Below, piece after piece: positions 37,101 through 48,706 of a DNA stretch of 64,000 nt. The notes under the pieces are model-generated. The model did not search any database. It was given only the letters and a program-made list of their open reading frames with translations, and was not told the DNA's origin. The position numbers and the translations under genes are program-made. Positions within the stretch are counted from its first letter, which is position 1. Each line of letters begins with the position of its first letter. This DNA is from Letharia columbiana (lineage: Eukaryota; Ascomycota; Lecanoromycetes; Lecanorales; Parmeliaceae): the NCBI RefSeq assembly GCF_014066305.1, contig NW_023501036.1, positions 383,501-447,500 of the forward strand, written 5' to 3'.

Positions 37101-37639
37101 ATGCTTCTGAATCATGTATCTGCTATCAATATACCTGACCCGTGTCTCAACCTCGACTCTTCAATCACCAAGGCTCTAGACGCGTCCGACTTCGCCAGCC
37201 CAGGTTCAAACTTTACAACATTCCATCTTGGGCCGAGCTTTCGGTTATGCATCGAGTTTCGATGGACCAAAGCTTCGACGCAACCTATGCCTTTTGCATT
37301 CTGTAAACGTCCGCGCTCCAGCTAGCATTGGGAGATTTTCAAGGGCCCATGTTTGAAACAGTCTACAGGCTTGACAGCCACCATCGAGTCAAAATTGCAG
37401 TCACACCAGTCGAAGAAGGTGGGAGCATACCCCGGGAACTTGCTGTTTGGGGTCTCAGTATTCTTGTAGCCATGACATTTCGCAGTCCTGCTTTCTTCAT
37501 TTGGCACAAAAAATTTCAAGCAACAGGGGATGCTTTAGCAAGTTCAGCTCCTTGTGCGCTTCCTGGAAGGATGTTGCAACTCACCACTCATCTTCGATGG
37601 CCAATGCTGACACCGAAACCTGGTATACGGACGACATGA
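37101..37639 (+). pseudogene. Possible secreted-protein gene, broken or unresolved
   Basis: Two open pieces in different frames that read as one protein. 37101-37325 gives IPDPCLNLDSSITKALDASD and FHLGPSFRLCIEFRWTKAS. 37328-37639 gives FETVYRLDSHHRVKIAVTPV and GGSIPRELAVWGLSILVAM. The pieces resemble the beta/helix layout of the neighbouring secreted proteins. No believable intron joins them (the candidate GT...AG is only 19 bp), so either a frameshift lies near 37315-37330 or the gene is dead. Confidence 0.35.
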
Positions 37640-37716
37640 TATAATATCTTGACTTCCGAACTAGAGTAATCGTTCTCGAGCATTGAGGGCGTACAGTCAG
37701 CCATATTACGTACAAG

Positions 37717-38082
37717 GTGACGGAGGCACCAACCTCCATATTCTCCAACATCACGAACGCGACGCAGAGTGTCATTCAAACTCCGTCGCTTTCCAACACC
37801 ACCAAGGGTCTTTTCCAAGCCTTCACAGATATCAATACCTCTCTCGACACCGTCAACGCTACAAATGACCCGCACCTACGGGTTGCCTTTCAACTGACCA
37901 GATCAGTGATAACAATCTACGACATCTTCGACATGGCCCTCGACACCTTACGCAAACTAGGCCCGTTCAGACGGACCGATCAAGTTGTACCCGGCATAAC
38001 GACAATCAACGCTGCAAAGCTTGTCCTTTCAACACGGGACACGTACGGTGTCCCCCAAACTTCGGGTGGGGGTCCCTTATGA
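37717..38082 (+). CDS. ORF with N-glycosylation sequons, unknown
   Basis: A 121-codon frame (IFSNITNATQSVIQ..., TSLDTVNATNDPHLRV) with several N-x-T/S sites and a helical middle (VITIYDIFDMALDTLRKLG). Could be a downstream exon of the preceding broken gene. Not recognised. Confidence 0.3.
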   Translation: MTEAPTSIFSNITNATQSVIQTPSLSNTTKGLFQAFTDINTSLDTVNATNDPHLRVAFQLTRSVITIYDIFDMALDTLRKLGPFRRTDQVVPGITTINAAKLVLSTRDTYGVPQTSGGGPL

Positions 38083-38754
38083 GGGGCTCTAGCACAGGCG
38101 CCTGCATATATGCTGGAACAGCGGAGATTTAGAGAATTTAACATGGTTTTCTTGTTGCTGACGTCAAGGTTGGGAGGCTTCTATAAAGAGACCAAGAATT
38201 GGGAATGGGATTGTACCGCCGTACGATGATGTATCTAATTCCTGATAGACTAGAATTTAGCCCTAAGATATGACTATCTCCACAAATGCTTCTAGAAAGA
38301 TGTCTAGGCCGATGCTGGGTCGTTCGTCTGCTGGTTGATCGTGCTATTAGGCCATCGGTTGCGCAAAGGGCCTTTAGCACAACAGTAAATGTTCTACAGA
38401 ATCTCAAGAATCGAGTGCGTGCCAGGAACACTGACGTCCATGAGCTCACCCAGACACACAAAACAATAGCACTGCCCATCTCATCCGAAATTTCAGTACG
38501 AAATAAATACTTAACCCTCTGTAGATGTCATTGTTTGGGTACACTGTTAGCTCACCACGGCAACGTTTCGACAATCCCAAATCTTCAACAATACCACTTG
38601 CGCCCTGTTAGCGTCCCAAAACCTATTATAATCCCCAGCATTTTCGCTTAACCCTCAGTCCGCAAAAAAGCCAAGCATGTCAGTCTTGGCACTCTGCATC
38701 AAAGCTCTCATCAATCCCAACCTTCAGCCGCGCTTCACAACCAGCAAACCATGA
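38083..38754. other. Intergenic, nothing recognised
   Basis: Upstream of MTQ1; short frames only. Confidence 0.45.
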
Positions 38755-39941
38755 ATGCCCCGTCTCCCTACCTCCATTATACTCCGCGCTCGCGCGCTAC
38801 ACCCACCTCCTTCCTCTTCTCCTGCGCCCATGTCGCGATCTCTCCTCCGCGCGCAATGAGCTGCGCTGGTTGCGCGAACATGCCATAGCTAATCGAGAGG
38901 TCACTCTGACAAGTTCTGGCAGCATTAAGACATCATGGCCGCAGCATCTATACCAGATGTGTCGCTCACGGGCGAGAGGGAAGCCACTGCAGTATATCCT
39001 CGGATCCCAGCCGTTTGGGGAGGTGGAGATACTGTGTAGGAGGGGTGTCTTGATACCGAGGTCGATCTACCTACCTACCTACCATTCTCTCTCAAACTTA
39101 CTCGGGCGGGCATGAGTACTGACTGACATACCTTCCTCTCCGCAGACCAGAAACAGAAAACATAACCACCCACCTCGCCTCCCTCCTCCTCTCGCCCCCC
39201 TCTCGCCCCCAACATCCCCTCCGCATCCTCGATCTCTGCACGGGCACAGGCTGCATACCGCTCCTCCTGCACTCTCTCCTCGCCCCACACATCCCATCTC
39301 TCCACCTCCATGGCGTCGACGTCTCCCCCGCAGCTCTAAATCTCGCAGCCAAGAACCTCTCCCACAACATCACCAAGAGCCAGCTCCGAGCAAACGCCAG
39401 GGAGCAAATCTCCTTTGCCCACGGCGATATATTCGCCGCGGGGAGCAAAACCATGGTGTGAATCTAAATGGGACATCCTAATCTCGAACCCACCCTACAT
39501 CTCTCCCTCCTCCTTCAATGCCACCACATCCCGCTCCGTGCGCAACTACGAGCCTAAAAGCGCGCTTGTGCCGTCGTCCGCTGATCCCATCGCTGGCAAC
39601 CCGGAAAATTACGCAGACTCCGGTGATAGGTTCTACCCGCGCCTGCTGGATCTCGCAGAGCGAGTCTCCGCGCGGGTGCTGCTGGTCGAGGTGGCGGATA
39701 TGGAGCAAGCTGTGAGGGTGGGGGAAATGGTGCTGGAGAAGGGAAGAGGGGTTTGGGATGGGTGTGAGATTTGGAGGGATTGGCCCGCTGCAGGTGCGGA
39801 GGAGGAAGGAGGGGAGGTGGTGGAGGTCAAGGGGGGAATGTCAGGGTGAGAGGTGAGGGCAATGGGAGAGCAGTGCTGGCTTGGAAGGGAGAAGATGGTG
39901 GAAGGATGGTAGGGAAGGAAAAGGCCTCTGCTCTCGGGTAG
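38755..39941 (+). CDS. MTQ1: Release-factor glutamine methyltransferase, frameshifted as read
   Basis: PrmC/HemK family enzyme methylating the GGQ glutamine of the mitochondrial release factor. Exon 1 ends 39060, exon 2 starts 39146 (85-bp intron), rebuilding VLIPRPETE. Other motifs: SARNELRWLREHA, QYILGSQPFG, the SAM site LDLCTGTGCIPLLL, and the catalytic ISNPPYISP. As read, the frame is broken three times: near 38780 (the ATG of MPRLP is one frame off the rest), at the A4 run 39447-39450 (one base too many), and at the G6 run 39831-39836 (one too few). Allowing one base for each gives one 366-codon frame from 38755 to the TAG at 39939-39941. Convergent with FAR11. A real pseudogene cannot be excluded. 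Confidence 0.8.
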
Positions 39942-40090
39942 ACACGTTTTCCATAGCAGAAGCCGTCTGACAAGCGTGCGAAAGTCTAGAAAGACATCGA
40001 TCATTCGTCGACATGATAGCGTCGGATTTCTCTCTGTTCTCGAGCGCCATTGCGCAATCAATGAACAAACATCTCAGGGAAGCCGGGACA

Positions 40091-43000
40091 TCACGCCCAT
40101 CCCTCCATCGCCAACGGCCCACCTTCGAACTCGGTCCCGACTGCAACACCGCCCGCCCCTTCTCCCCCAGCAGCGTGCTCTTCTTCCTCGGCAGCTCCCA
40201 CTCCGCCGAGACCCCAGCCCATCTTCTCCAATTCTCGTGCGAAGAAATTGTATTCCTCTCTGCCCTCCTTGCCGTCCTCACCACCCTTGCCCTCTCCATT
40301 CCCCTCCATGACCCCCCCTAAACTCCCTCAAGTGCCACCAATGAACCAGACTCCTCCCCGCCTGCTCCAATGGCACCGCTTCCTCAACCACGCCGTCCAC
40401 ATCCCCACCGCATAACCACTCATCGCGCAACTCAGGCCTACAGTGTAGGTATATGGCAGTGATGACACGCATGTTGGTCTGTCGCCATTTTCTACCGCAG
40501 TACGGTGTTTGCGATTTGAATAATTTGAGGGTGTAAAGACGGAGGTCTGGTTGGGGTATCTTGAGCGCTTTGCGCAATATGGTACTAGATTTGTACTGTA
40601 CAAGCAACAATGCGCGATGGGCTTTGCGCTTGGTAATTTTCTGAAGCAGACGGAGGAGGTTGATGTTGGTGAGGAAGAAGCGAGGCGCGTAGTTCGTTAG
40701 GGGTGTTTGCGGTAGGGCGCCAGAGGTAGGGTAGCCGAGTTCGTCTACTTCGGGGCGGGCGGCTGGTCGCGGTGGGGTTGGCGGTGGAGTTTCAGAAAGG
40801 CTGCGGCGATGCTTGAGAATGGGTGGAGGGGCGGCTTCGTCGTCGCTGGAGGTAGAAGGTGAGAGGGCGGGTTGCGGTGGAGATACTGGAGGGTGTTTAG
40901 AATTGAGGTGGCAGAAATAGAAGAAGCTGGAGGTTGGTCAGCTAATGTAGGCGTAGTTGCAATTGTCAACGTACTCGAGATCTTCGCGGTCATTTTTCTG
41001 GTCGACCGCTCTGTCAACGTCTTGATGAGCGAAGAGCTTGAGGACCAGTGGCAAGTAGTTTGCGTCTAGCAGAAGCTGGGTCATGTATTCGTATTTGAGT
41101 ATGTCTTGGCAACGGTCATTAAAACCTCTGCAACATACAAATAGGTACTTCAAGACACTCACGGGACAGCTTGAACCATTTCAAGAGTATCAGCAGGATA
41201 CCAGACACAGCCTTCGTTGTTATTTCTCTAGACCTCAACGCATTCAGCTCTTCGACAACGGGATCGGTGACATCCTCATTTTCCGCAAGCTGACCGTTCG
41301 CCATACCACTTATGTTGCCCGAGGAATTGGTGTTCGCTCTCCTCTTGCCTTGAGCTTCGTTTGAACCGTCGTCAGGGAAAGACATTCCGTTCTGCAATCC
41401 GTCTCGACCATTTTGAGCGACCAAATGTGATACGTGGCTGAAGACAAGTTTCCAGAAAACAACCACTATAGACTGCAGGTGCGGTAAATTGTCACGCTGG
41501 GACAGACATCAGCGATGGAGATTCTTCAATACATATAGTACGTACATAAAAGCTATTGATAGCGTCCAATCTTCTTTGCACCTCTTCATTATCCGTCTCC
41601 TTCTCCCGCTTGGGCTCCTCGTCCTTTGAACGAGCACTCGGCCCTTGAGCTTCACACTCTGCGTCATCGTCGTCACTCTCGAGTTCTGAGTCCTCATGCA
41701 GTGAATCGTAATCGTCCTTGGACCGATTCCAACCTCTTTCGTACTTTATGAATTTCTCTCGTACGTCCCACAGTTGACGAATCGACCTCGACATCCTCAT
41801 GCGGCTGGCGAACAACTGCCCAGCTTCCAATATGGAAGCTGGTATATCACTTCCTTCCCACCGCTTGCCAACAAGCTGATCTTGCAACTCAGCATTACCC
41901 TTGCCACCAACTGTGTTACTCGTGCCGTCCAAAGGAGGATACAAAAAAGGGAAATTTTGGTTCGTTTGGTAGTTTTGTTTCTTCCCACCTTTGCCTCCTG
42001 GCCCAGCTGGAGAAGGGGGTGGCGAAGGCGCAGGCGTCGCAATATGTACAGGTTGATGGAATATCGATCTACCAGCGCCGTTGGCGGTTGCGCCTGCTGC
42101 CATTCGTAGGTTCTCTTGGCTGGCTTGTCGACTAGGGTGATTGGGTAAGGGCGGTAATATTGAGTTGTTCTCTTCCTCGATCGGGACTAGAGGCGGAGGA
42201 GGGCAGTAGGCTGGATATTTCGATGTGATCTCTTGACGAAATAGATGATAGTCGAGTGGGGAAGTTGTAATGAAGCTCGGATCGTGCTCGTTTTCGCTGA
42301 TATCCGTATCTTGACGTAGTGCGACTTTGCTTTCATCTAGTTCCTTCATGTTGCCGAAGACTAGGAGAATTGTTTTCCAGAACAGGAGAACGATCTTTCA
42401 GCTTTCAGGTCAGCATATCATCCTGGAATGTTGAGCGCCAGGATCGTACCCTAGGGAGAGGGATATATGAAGTTTCTTCCCAGCGCAACTTGGCGATCAT
42501 CTTTGTCAAGACCGTCAATATGGAAGGTCCGAGGCTAGCTATAGTCATGAGCGTCAGCTGCTGAAAGGCGCGAACATAACGTTGATCTGAACGGACCAAC
42601 AGCCTCTCGCATGGATCCATCATTGCCTTTTGAGCGTTGCCATCTGCCGGTTTCGATGATCAGGTACAGCGCTGTAAGCGTCTGATTGACCTCAATTTGC
42701 CTGAGAAATCTCCACGAAGCAAGTTTCTCATCCTGGGACGGTGACCCATCTTCCGACATCTCGACATCTCTAGGCTCAAACGATTTAGTACGTGTCTATA
42801 TCATGAAGAGGTTGGGTAAAGAGCAGCGGACTGACTGACTGTTCGCTTTCCCATAGCTTTATTAACACATCGAGCAGCCTCTGAACGGCGTCGAGCTCGC
42901 AGAGCATTCGTGTGCCATTAATGATCCATTCCAGCTGCACCTTTGGTTTGGTGTTTGAAGAATCCATCCATTTGTTGTCGGCGGCCGTAAGATGAGATAC

Positions 43001-43717
43001 TTGGTCATCTTTTTCAACCCCAGCCGTATCTCCCCAAACCCCAAGAGCCACGTAAGATAAGCACTCCAGACCTTTGACCCGAGATGAGATTTCCGGACTC
43101 TGCAACGCTTCTATAGCCCCAACCATAAAGCTCTCCCGGTCTTCTACACTCACATCCTGCCACTGTAGTGCTTTGTCTGATGATACTGGTTGTTCAGCCT
43201 GCGCTTGTTCCCATTTCTCATCAAATGTTTGCTTTGCCCGTAACAGCATGTATCTCTCTTCCTCTGTGTAGGAAAACCATTCCTCCAGCTCTTCTGGAAC
43301 CGACCTTGTCTCTGAATAGTCGTACGCATACGCTGTAGGCTCAAGCTTGGGTAGATCGGTTACGAGTCTCTTCAGCTCAAGCAAACTCAAAGAGTCCGTT
43401 GGATTCCTCTGCTCTTCTTGCCGTTGAGGTGGGGCAGGTGGAGGAGCCTGTTGCGGCGGGGGCGGAGCGGAGCCTTCTCGACGGAGAAGTGGGCGGGTGG
43501 CGGCTCTTGGAGGACTGGGTACGGCATTGGCGAGGATCTTGGGACTTGACTGAGCATCGTGTGCCCTCCGCGATTCAATGCGCTCAGTGAACTCAGATTC
43601 TGGGGCATCCGTAGGAGAGATGGTAGAGATGTCAGCACCCGACTCATCCACTTCGTCAGCTTTGACTATGATTGCATCGCCTTCCTCGTTTAAGCAATCA
43701 GGCCCGGTATAGTCCAT
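40091..43717 (-). CDS. FAR11: FAR11/HAM-2 (STRIP-like), STRIPAK component
   Basis: Scaffold of the STRIPAK phosphatase complex, needed for hyphal fusion and sexual development in fungi. Exons 43717-42840, 42769-42597, 42538-42450, 42394-41546, 41496-41163, 41104-40975 and 40926 onward; all phases match. N-terminal N1221 domain: LELKRLVTDLPKLEPTAYAY, VPEELEEWFSYTEEERYML, VKGLECLSYVALGVWGD. After a Pro-rich linker comes the C-terminal DUF3402-type half: ILEAGQLFASRMRMSRSIRQ, YEYMTQLLLDANYLPLVLKL, YAPRFFLTNINLLRLLQK, SSTILRKALKIPQPDLRLY, CGRKWRQTNMRVI. As read it stops at 40278 (1033 aa), but a C7 run on the plus strand (40312-40318) is one base too long. With six, the frame continues through FFARELEKMGWG and ends AMEGWA at 40091 (about 1095 aa). 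Start taken at the only in-frame ATG. Confidence 0.9.
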
Positions 43718-45189
43718 ATCGGTGAAAGAGGGTCTACAGCCGTGCGCTTGTATGACTGCATGCTTCAACGTGGATCAAGGGCGTACGAGTGCGCCACCTC
43801 GATACAACCTCATGAGAGAATAGGGGAGCTTGCGGCAACAGCATGTGCATTGGAACTCTCACGTGGCCAGTAAGATGCTAGGGTGTGGTGGACGAGGCCG
43901 AGGGGACGAAAACGAGAGATATTATGGAGACGACACTGTCCTACATATATGACGGAGATAAAGGCGCTAAGCTAAGCAAGCCTTTCCCAGACCAGGAATT
44001 CCAACGGCATTGCTCCTGCTTCTCCTGCTTTCTCGCTCGAAAACCCCAGGAATGCTCACAGATCACATATATGATAAGAGGAGTCTCAGGACCGTCTCCC
44101 CTTGCTTTTCAAGATTCACAATGTCACAAAATAGCTGTAGCTACGGAAGTCCACTACTTCTCGCTTTCAAGCCGGTCTGATGTATCCAAAATGGCATCCT
44201 AAGCAGAATCTCGAGGCCCCCTCGCTAAGTAGCGCTCGCAAATGACACTGGTTGACTGAGTCAGTGGTGCTAGGAATAAGCATATCTGATCCCTGCAATT
44301 TCGATGTACTGCTTTGTATTGCAAATTTCTATCCCATTGTCGTCATACCCAGTTGCTCTCATCTGTCTCATTGCCGAAGTTCTCGGGGTCTTAAGAGTCT
44401 AATGTAACGCGAGCTGTAGCTTTGTCGCCTAAAAGTGTGCTCTGTCATTAGTCTCAGCCCATATACAGGAGACAAGTACGCTTAGAGAGGAGCGCTATCT
44501 GACTTTCGGTCCAACCGTTCATGAAAAGACTTCAGCGCTGGAATTGCAGCGTTATACGGCACGAGAGCATCCCGGCCTCATTTGTGTATAAAACTCAATA
44601 AGACCTTGGTCAATTTTTGCCAAGGTACAGGTTTGAAAATATACGTTCATTGTCGTCGGTGTAGATTGCTGGAAAGAAATCAATGGTCGGCAAAAACAGA
44701 GCATTTCCGCTTTTGACTCCCTTCTTCCCCCTCAACCACAAACATCACGAAGCAAATCTTCCACCTCTATCTATCCTTACCTATGAGCTCCCAAAAAAAG
44801 GCAAAAATATTTCAAGCGACAGAGGATCAAAATAGCAAAAGATTCAGCTACCAACTGAAGTTGGTAGCTTATAGAAAACGGTCGAACCGTTTTACTCATA
44901 TCGCAAGATCAGGGTCAATGTCTACGCTAGCTCTGTCTGACATTCTTCCACAATTGTGGTGAAGGGTGAACGACTCAAGCTAACAAGACCAAATCTCCTT
45001 TCATTCTTGGATGAGAGTGAGACCGCTATCTTGATATATATTATCTACTTGCCACAATTAGTATCACTTTCTGACTCATAACACATTACATCTACATCAA
45101 AGGAATGTTTGCGCCATGGTAAACATGATTTCGTTATTATATGCATTTCGCTCACTAAAGTATATACAACACCCTGCCCAGCTCTATCA
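43718..45189. other. Intergenic with two adjacent perfect hairpins
   Basis: 1.47 kb between the FAR11 start and the permease stop. No gene supported; two short palindromes lie at 44846-44869 and 44875-44893. Confidence 0.5.
44846..44893. repeat. Two adjacent inverted repeats
   Basis: First: AGCTACCAACT, loop GA, AGTTGGTAGCT (11-bp perfect arms). Second: AAAACGGT, loop CGA, ACCGTTTT (8-bp perfect arms). They are separated by 5 bp, about 300 bp past the permease stop. Role unknown. Confidence 0.7.
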
Positions 45190-47008
45190 TTAACCGCTCC
45201 TACCCCACCTCCTCCAGAATTTCCAATCTCTCTCCTCCCCCTTAGTTCTCCTGCCCCTTCCCTTGACCCTCCAGAAATAGACCGGCACACCGGCCGCAAC
45301 AAATGCTACCACCACCACTGTCTGTCCTGGCTTCGCAAAGACTGCCCTACTCAGCAAGAACAAACTCACACAACAGAAGATGATGGGCGTAGATATCCAC
45401 GTCCTGTATGGTCGCTCCAGATATGGCTCCCGTACTCGTAAGACAATGAGACCGAGCACGGTTATGAAATAGAACGTGTAGCCTGCCACACCGTAGAAGG
45501 TTATCAAGGTGCCGAATTCGCCAACAACGATGTAGGTGCCAGTGAGAAGCGCATTAAATAGCATCGCATTTATTGGTGTGAAGCCTATTCCGCCCTCTTC
45601 GTCACCGATCAAACGTGTGACTGTTCGACTAACCCACGACCTCCTTTGTAATCGGTTATGAGATTGAGAGGAGCCAGGCATGCCGATGTGCCCTAGTAGT
45701 CCAGGCAGAAAACCTTCTTTGCCTGCTGCATAAACAAGACGGCCACTGGTGAACGTCGTGGCGTTCAGGGCCCCAATGCACGATCCGGAGACGATGAGAG
45801 CGAGAACGAGAGAGCCGACGGGTCCGAAGACGACAGACCCGAATTGCACGGCTATCGTGTTAGAGGAAGAGATGATAGATGTGGGAAGGACAAAGATATA
45901 AGCGACACTGGCGAGGAGATAGGAGAGGATGACGAGCGGCATGGCAGTGTGGATGACCCGAGGTAGGTCACGGGCAGGATGCAGGAACTCTCCCACCACG
46001 TAGTTTGTATTGTCCCAACCATCGAAGGCCCACAGACCAGCGTAGATAGCCACAGCCCATCTGGATGGATCTGTACTCGTCCCATCAAACCAACCGGTCG
46101 TCTTCCACTCGGTATTCGGTGCCCCTTTCCACGTAAAGCCAGTCGCTGCAACGACGATGCCAGTAATAGTGATACCAAGGAGGGCAACGAACTTGAAGAA
46201 CATGAAGACATCGCCCATCCGTGTGGCTAGCCTCGTCGAAAGACAGTTGAGAATGGTGATCGCAGTCAAGCCGGCCAATGCAACGCCCTTGTTGATCCAC
46301 GCGCTCGCGTTCTCAGCATCCGGTCCAACAGCCGCCCGGACTACGTACTCGCCAAAGATGATGGCGATGATGGCTGCGGAACCAGGTTTCAGGACGAAAA
46401 CCGCACTCCATGTGAACAAGAACCCAGCCCAGTCTCCGAAGATCTTTGACAGATATATCTGTGCTCCGCCATTGAGGGGTATTGCTCCTCCCAGTTCTGC
46501 GTAGCTTGCGGCGCCTGTCCATGCCAGTATCCCAGCTACTGCCCAAACAATCAACGACGCGCCATACGATCCTGCGTTGATGTTGACTTGGGCGGGTGAG
46601 GAGAAAATACCCGAGCCAATGATCAGGCCAACGATGAGGGAAAGCCCATTGAGATAGGTGAGGGATTTGTGTTTCTCGAGTGACGCGCCGTTGAGGTCGA
46701 CAGGTCCAGAGCCCGGCCCCCCCAGCACTGAGTAGCCAGCAGCGGTTGACGAGAGGGGGAAAGAGGTTCGACGCAAAGTCGAAAGCGGAGGAGACAGAGT
46801 AGGAGCGGCTATGAGGAGTAGGCCGTGGGGTGGTGGCAGGGTTGAGAGGTCCGTCGTTCGAGAGAGACTGCTTTCGAGAAGATGAGATCCCCGAGGGAGA
46901 GGACGATCTGGAGCTGTGAGTATGATCAAGGCTAGAGGACGCTAGAGAGGCCAATTCGAGTGAGTCTCTGGGAGGGGGGTTGAGGTTGGCATAGTTGACG
47001 CGGGACAT
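45190..47008 (-). CDS. LAT-type amino-acid permease, one frameshift as read
   Basis: Plasma-membrane amino-acid/polyamine/organocation transporter of the L-type (MUP1-like) branch. An N-terminal cytosolic Ser-rich tail (MSRVNYANLNPPP..., HSSRSSSPSG) precedes about 12 helices. Family motifs: NGLSLIVGLIIGSGIFSSP in helix 1, YAELGGAIPLNGGAQIYL, AIYAGLWAFDGWDNTNYVVG, TSGRLVYAAGKEGFLPG, YRTWISTPIIF. The N-terminal tail is one frame off the transporter body: at the G5 run 46755-46759 (C5 in the coding sense) one base is extra. Removing it gives LFPLSSTAAGYSVLGG and 605 aa; total length 1819 is 3n+1. Substrate not certain; methionine or large neutral amino acids are likely. Divergent from CYC2, 285 bp apart. 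Confidence 0.88.
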
Positions 47009-47293
47009 CGCCACACTGTTGCTGTTATGGTTGATGTGTTCTTATGATCATGTTGTCATTGAAAGTCTGCAGTGCACACAAACGACTGATAGAGCTCTCG
47101 AGTCGGATGTGTATATTTGCGTGTGGCGGTGGTTATAATATAATGTGGAGGCTGCTCTCGTGCTCGTCGTGCAGGTGCAAGAAAGAGAGCGCTTCCAGCT
47201 GCCGTTCTTGGACTAGCGTATTTCCGACAATTCCTCGACGTCCTTCAATTCGTTTTGAGAAATTGAATACATCGTTCAGCAAGCATCAATTCA

Positions 47294-48607
47294 ATGCAAG
47301 GTCTTCACTGCACTCGAAGATGCATTCAATTGTCAGAAGATCCAATTTTAATTCCCAAAAGGTTGCACGCTCGCCGCTTTGCAGGTCGTTCGTCCCCAAG
47401 TTTCAGCGGAGCTAAACCATCTTCGCCCCCTCCATCTCCAAAAGACAAAGCTTCTGGCTTCAATGCCACTGGACATTCAACTCAACCGCACAAAGCTCCT
47501 CGGGGCCAATCAGCTAAGGCGGTCAACAGTGCGGAGGCTTCTCCAAGGAGACGAGTTCGGATTGGGCCTGGCAAATTGATTGTCTTCTCCATTGTTGCGT
47601 TCTTAGGTTACAAAGTCTACACATGGCAAACAAATCCTGCCAGATCCCTCGTTCTAAATCCCCGATTTTTTACTCCCTTTATCCTCAAGTCGAGAGAAAA
47701 AGTCTCTTCCACGAGCGCTATACTAAATCTATTGTCACTACCCAAAGGTCAGAACACAGCGAACGTGTCCGAAGCATGGAAAACAGGCGTTTGGAGTGTG
47801 CAGGTGATGCAACCTGAGCTTCAGATCGCGCGATCGTATACGCCTCTTCCGCCAATTGAAGGCACAGAGCCTGAGCAAGTGAGGTTGTTCGTCCGGCAGG
47901 AGCCTCAGGGAGAGGTGTCTACTTTTCTGCATAAAATCAACCGGGGCACTATTGTTCACCTCCGCGGCCCGAGAGTCGAGTACGAGATCCCAGATGATGT
48001 AGACGAAATTCTATTCCTAGCAGGAGGCACGGGAATCGCTCCGGCGTTACAAGTAGCACACACGTTGTTTAACTATCGAACCAAACCGACCGATCATGGC
48101 CCAGAACTACGTGTTTTGTGGGCGAACCGGCGGCGAGAGGATTCGATCAATGGACTGGACCATTTCTCATCTCAGCGGGCGCCCGCTGGATTTGTCCCAA
48201 AAGTACGAAAGCTCGCAGATGAATGGCAAGGGGAGCCTCCAAGCCAGCTCAAAGAGGCAAACGAAGAAAGCGCTGCTCCTTCTCAACCTTCGCAGAGTCG
48301 GCTGGTCGAGGAGGTGGAATCTCTGAAAGCTAGATATGGAGGCAAGGTCATTGTAGACTACTTCGTTGACGACGAAGGCTCGTACATATCAGAGAGTCTT
48401 CTAAGAACATATCTGAGCGGCATCGATCAGACAGCGAACCAAGATGGAACGACTCGCAGGAAGGTCATCCTGGTATCTGGACCGGAAGGCTTCGTCAACG
48501 CCTTTGCCGGGCCGAAAACATGGAAAGACGGAAGGGAGATTCAAGGGTCTCTCGGCGGACTACTAAAGAAGATCGATCCCCAGGAATGGGAGATCTGGAA
48601 GCTTTAA
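47294..48607 (+). CDS. CYC2: Cytochrome c import/redox factor CYC2-like
   Basis: Mitochondrial inner-membrane flavoprotein; yeast Cyc2 aids haem attachment to apocytochrome c, facing the intermembrane space. Single exon, 437 aa. Basic N-terminal presequence (RRCIQL, KRLHARRFAGR), one membrane helix LIVFSIVAFLGYKVYTW (about 95-111), then a ferredoxin-reductase-like module: WSVQVMQPELQIARSYTPLPP (FAD site RSYTP), STFLHKINRGTIVHLRGP, the NAD(P) site FLAGGTGIAPALQVAHTL, LRVLWANRRREDS, and VSGPEGFVNAFAG. It ends GGLLKKIDPQEWEIWKL. The same fold occurs in MCR1, but the order of motifs and the WSVxxxQPE block are Cyc2-like. Convergent with AIM32 (99 bp). Confidence 0.88.
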   Translation: MQGLHCTRRCIQLSEDPILIPKRLHARRFAGRSSPSFSGAKPSSPPPSPKDKASGFNATGHSTQPHKAPRGQSAKAVNSAEASPRRRVRIGPGKLIVFSIVAFLGYKVYTWQTNPARSLVLNPRFFTPFILKSREKVSSTSAILNLLSLPKGQNTANVSEAWKTGVWSVQVMQPELQIARSYTPLPPIEGTEPEQVRLFVRQEPQGEVSTFLHKINRGTIVHLRGPRVEYEIPDDVDEILFLAGGTGIAPALQVAHTLFNYRTKPTDHGPELRVLWANRRREDSINGLDHFSSQRAPAGFVPKVRKLADEWQGEPPSQLKEANEESAAPSQPSQSRLVEEVESLKARYGGKVIVDYFVDDEGSYISESLLRTYLSGIDQTANQDGTTRRKVILVSGPEGFVNAFAGPKTWKDGREIQGSLGGLLKKIDPQEWEIWKL

Positions 48608-48706
48608 GTCACAAATTGACAGTCCACTTTTATACATCAACCGTACCCGGTCTTAGCTTACCCGGTAAGAAAGCCCCAGGACATCAAATCCATGAACTTC
48701 CTATGT

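Noticed and set aside
40013..40321. A plus-strand ORF with a hydrophobic C-terminus
   Set aside because: It lies antisense to the conserved FAR11 C-terminus and has no family support.
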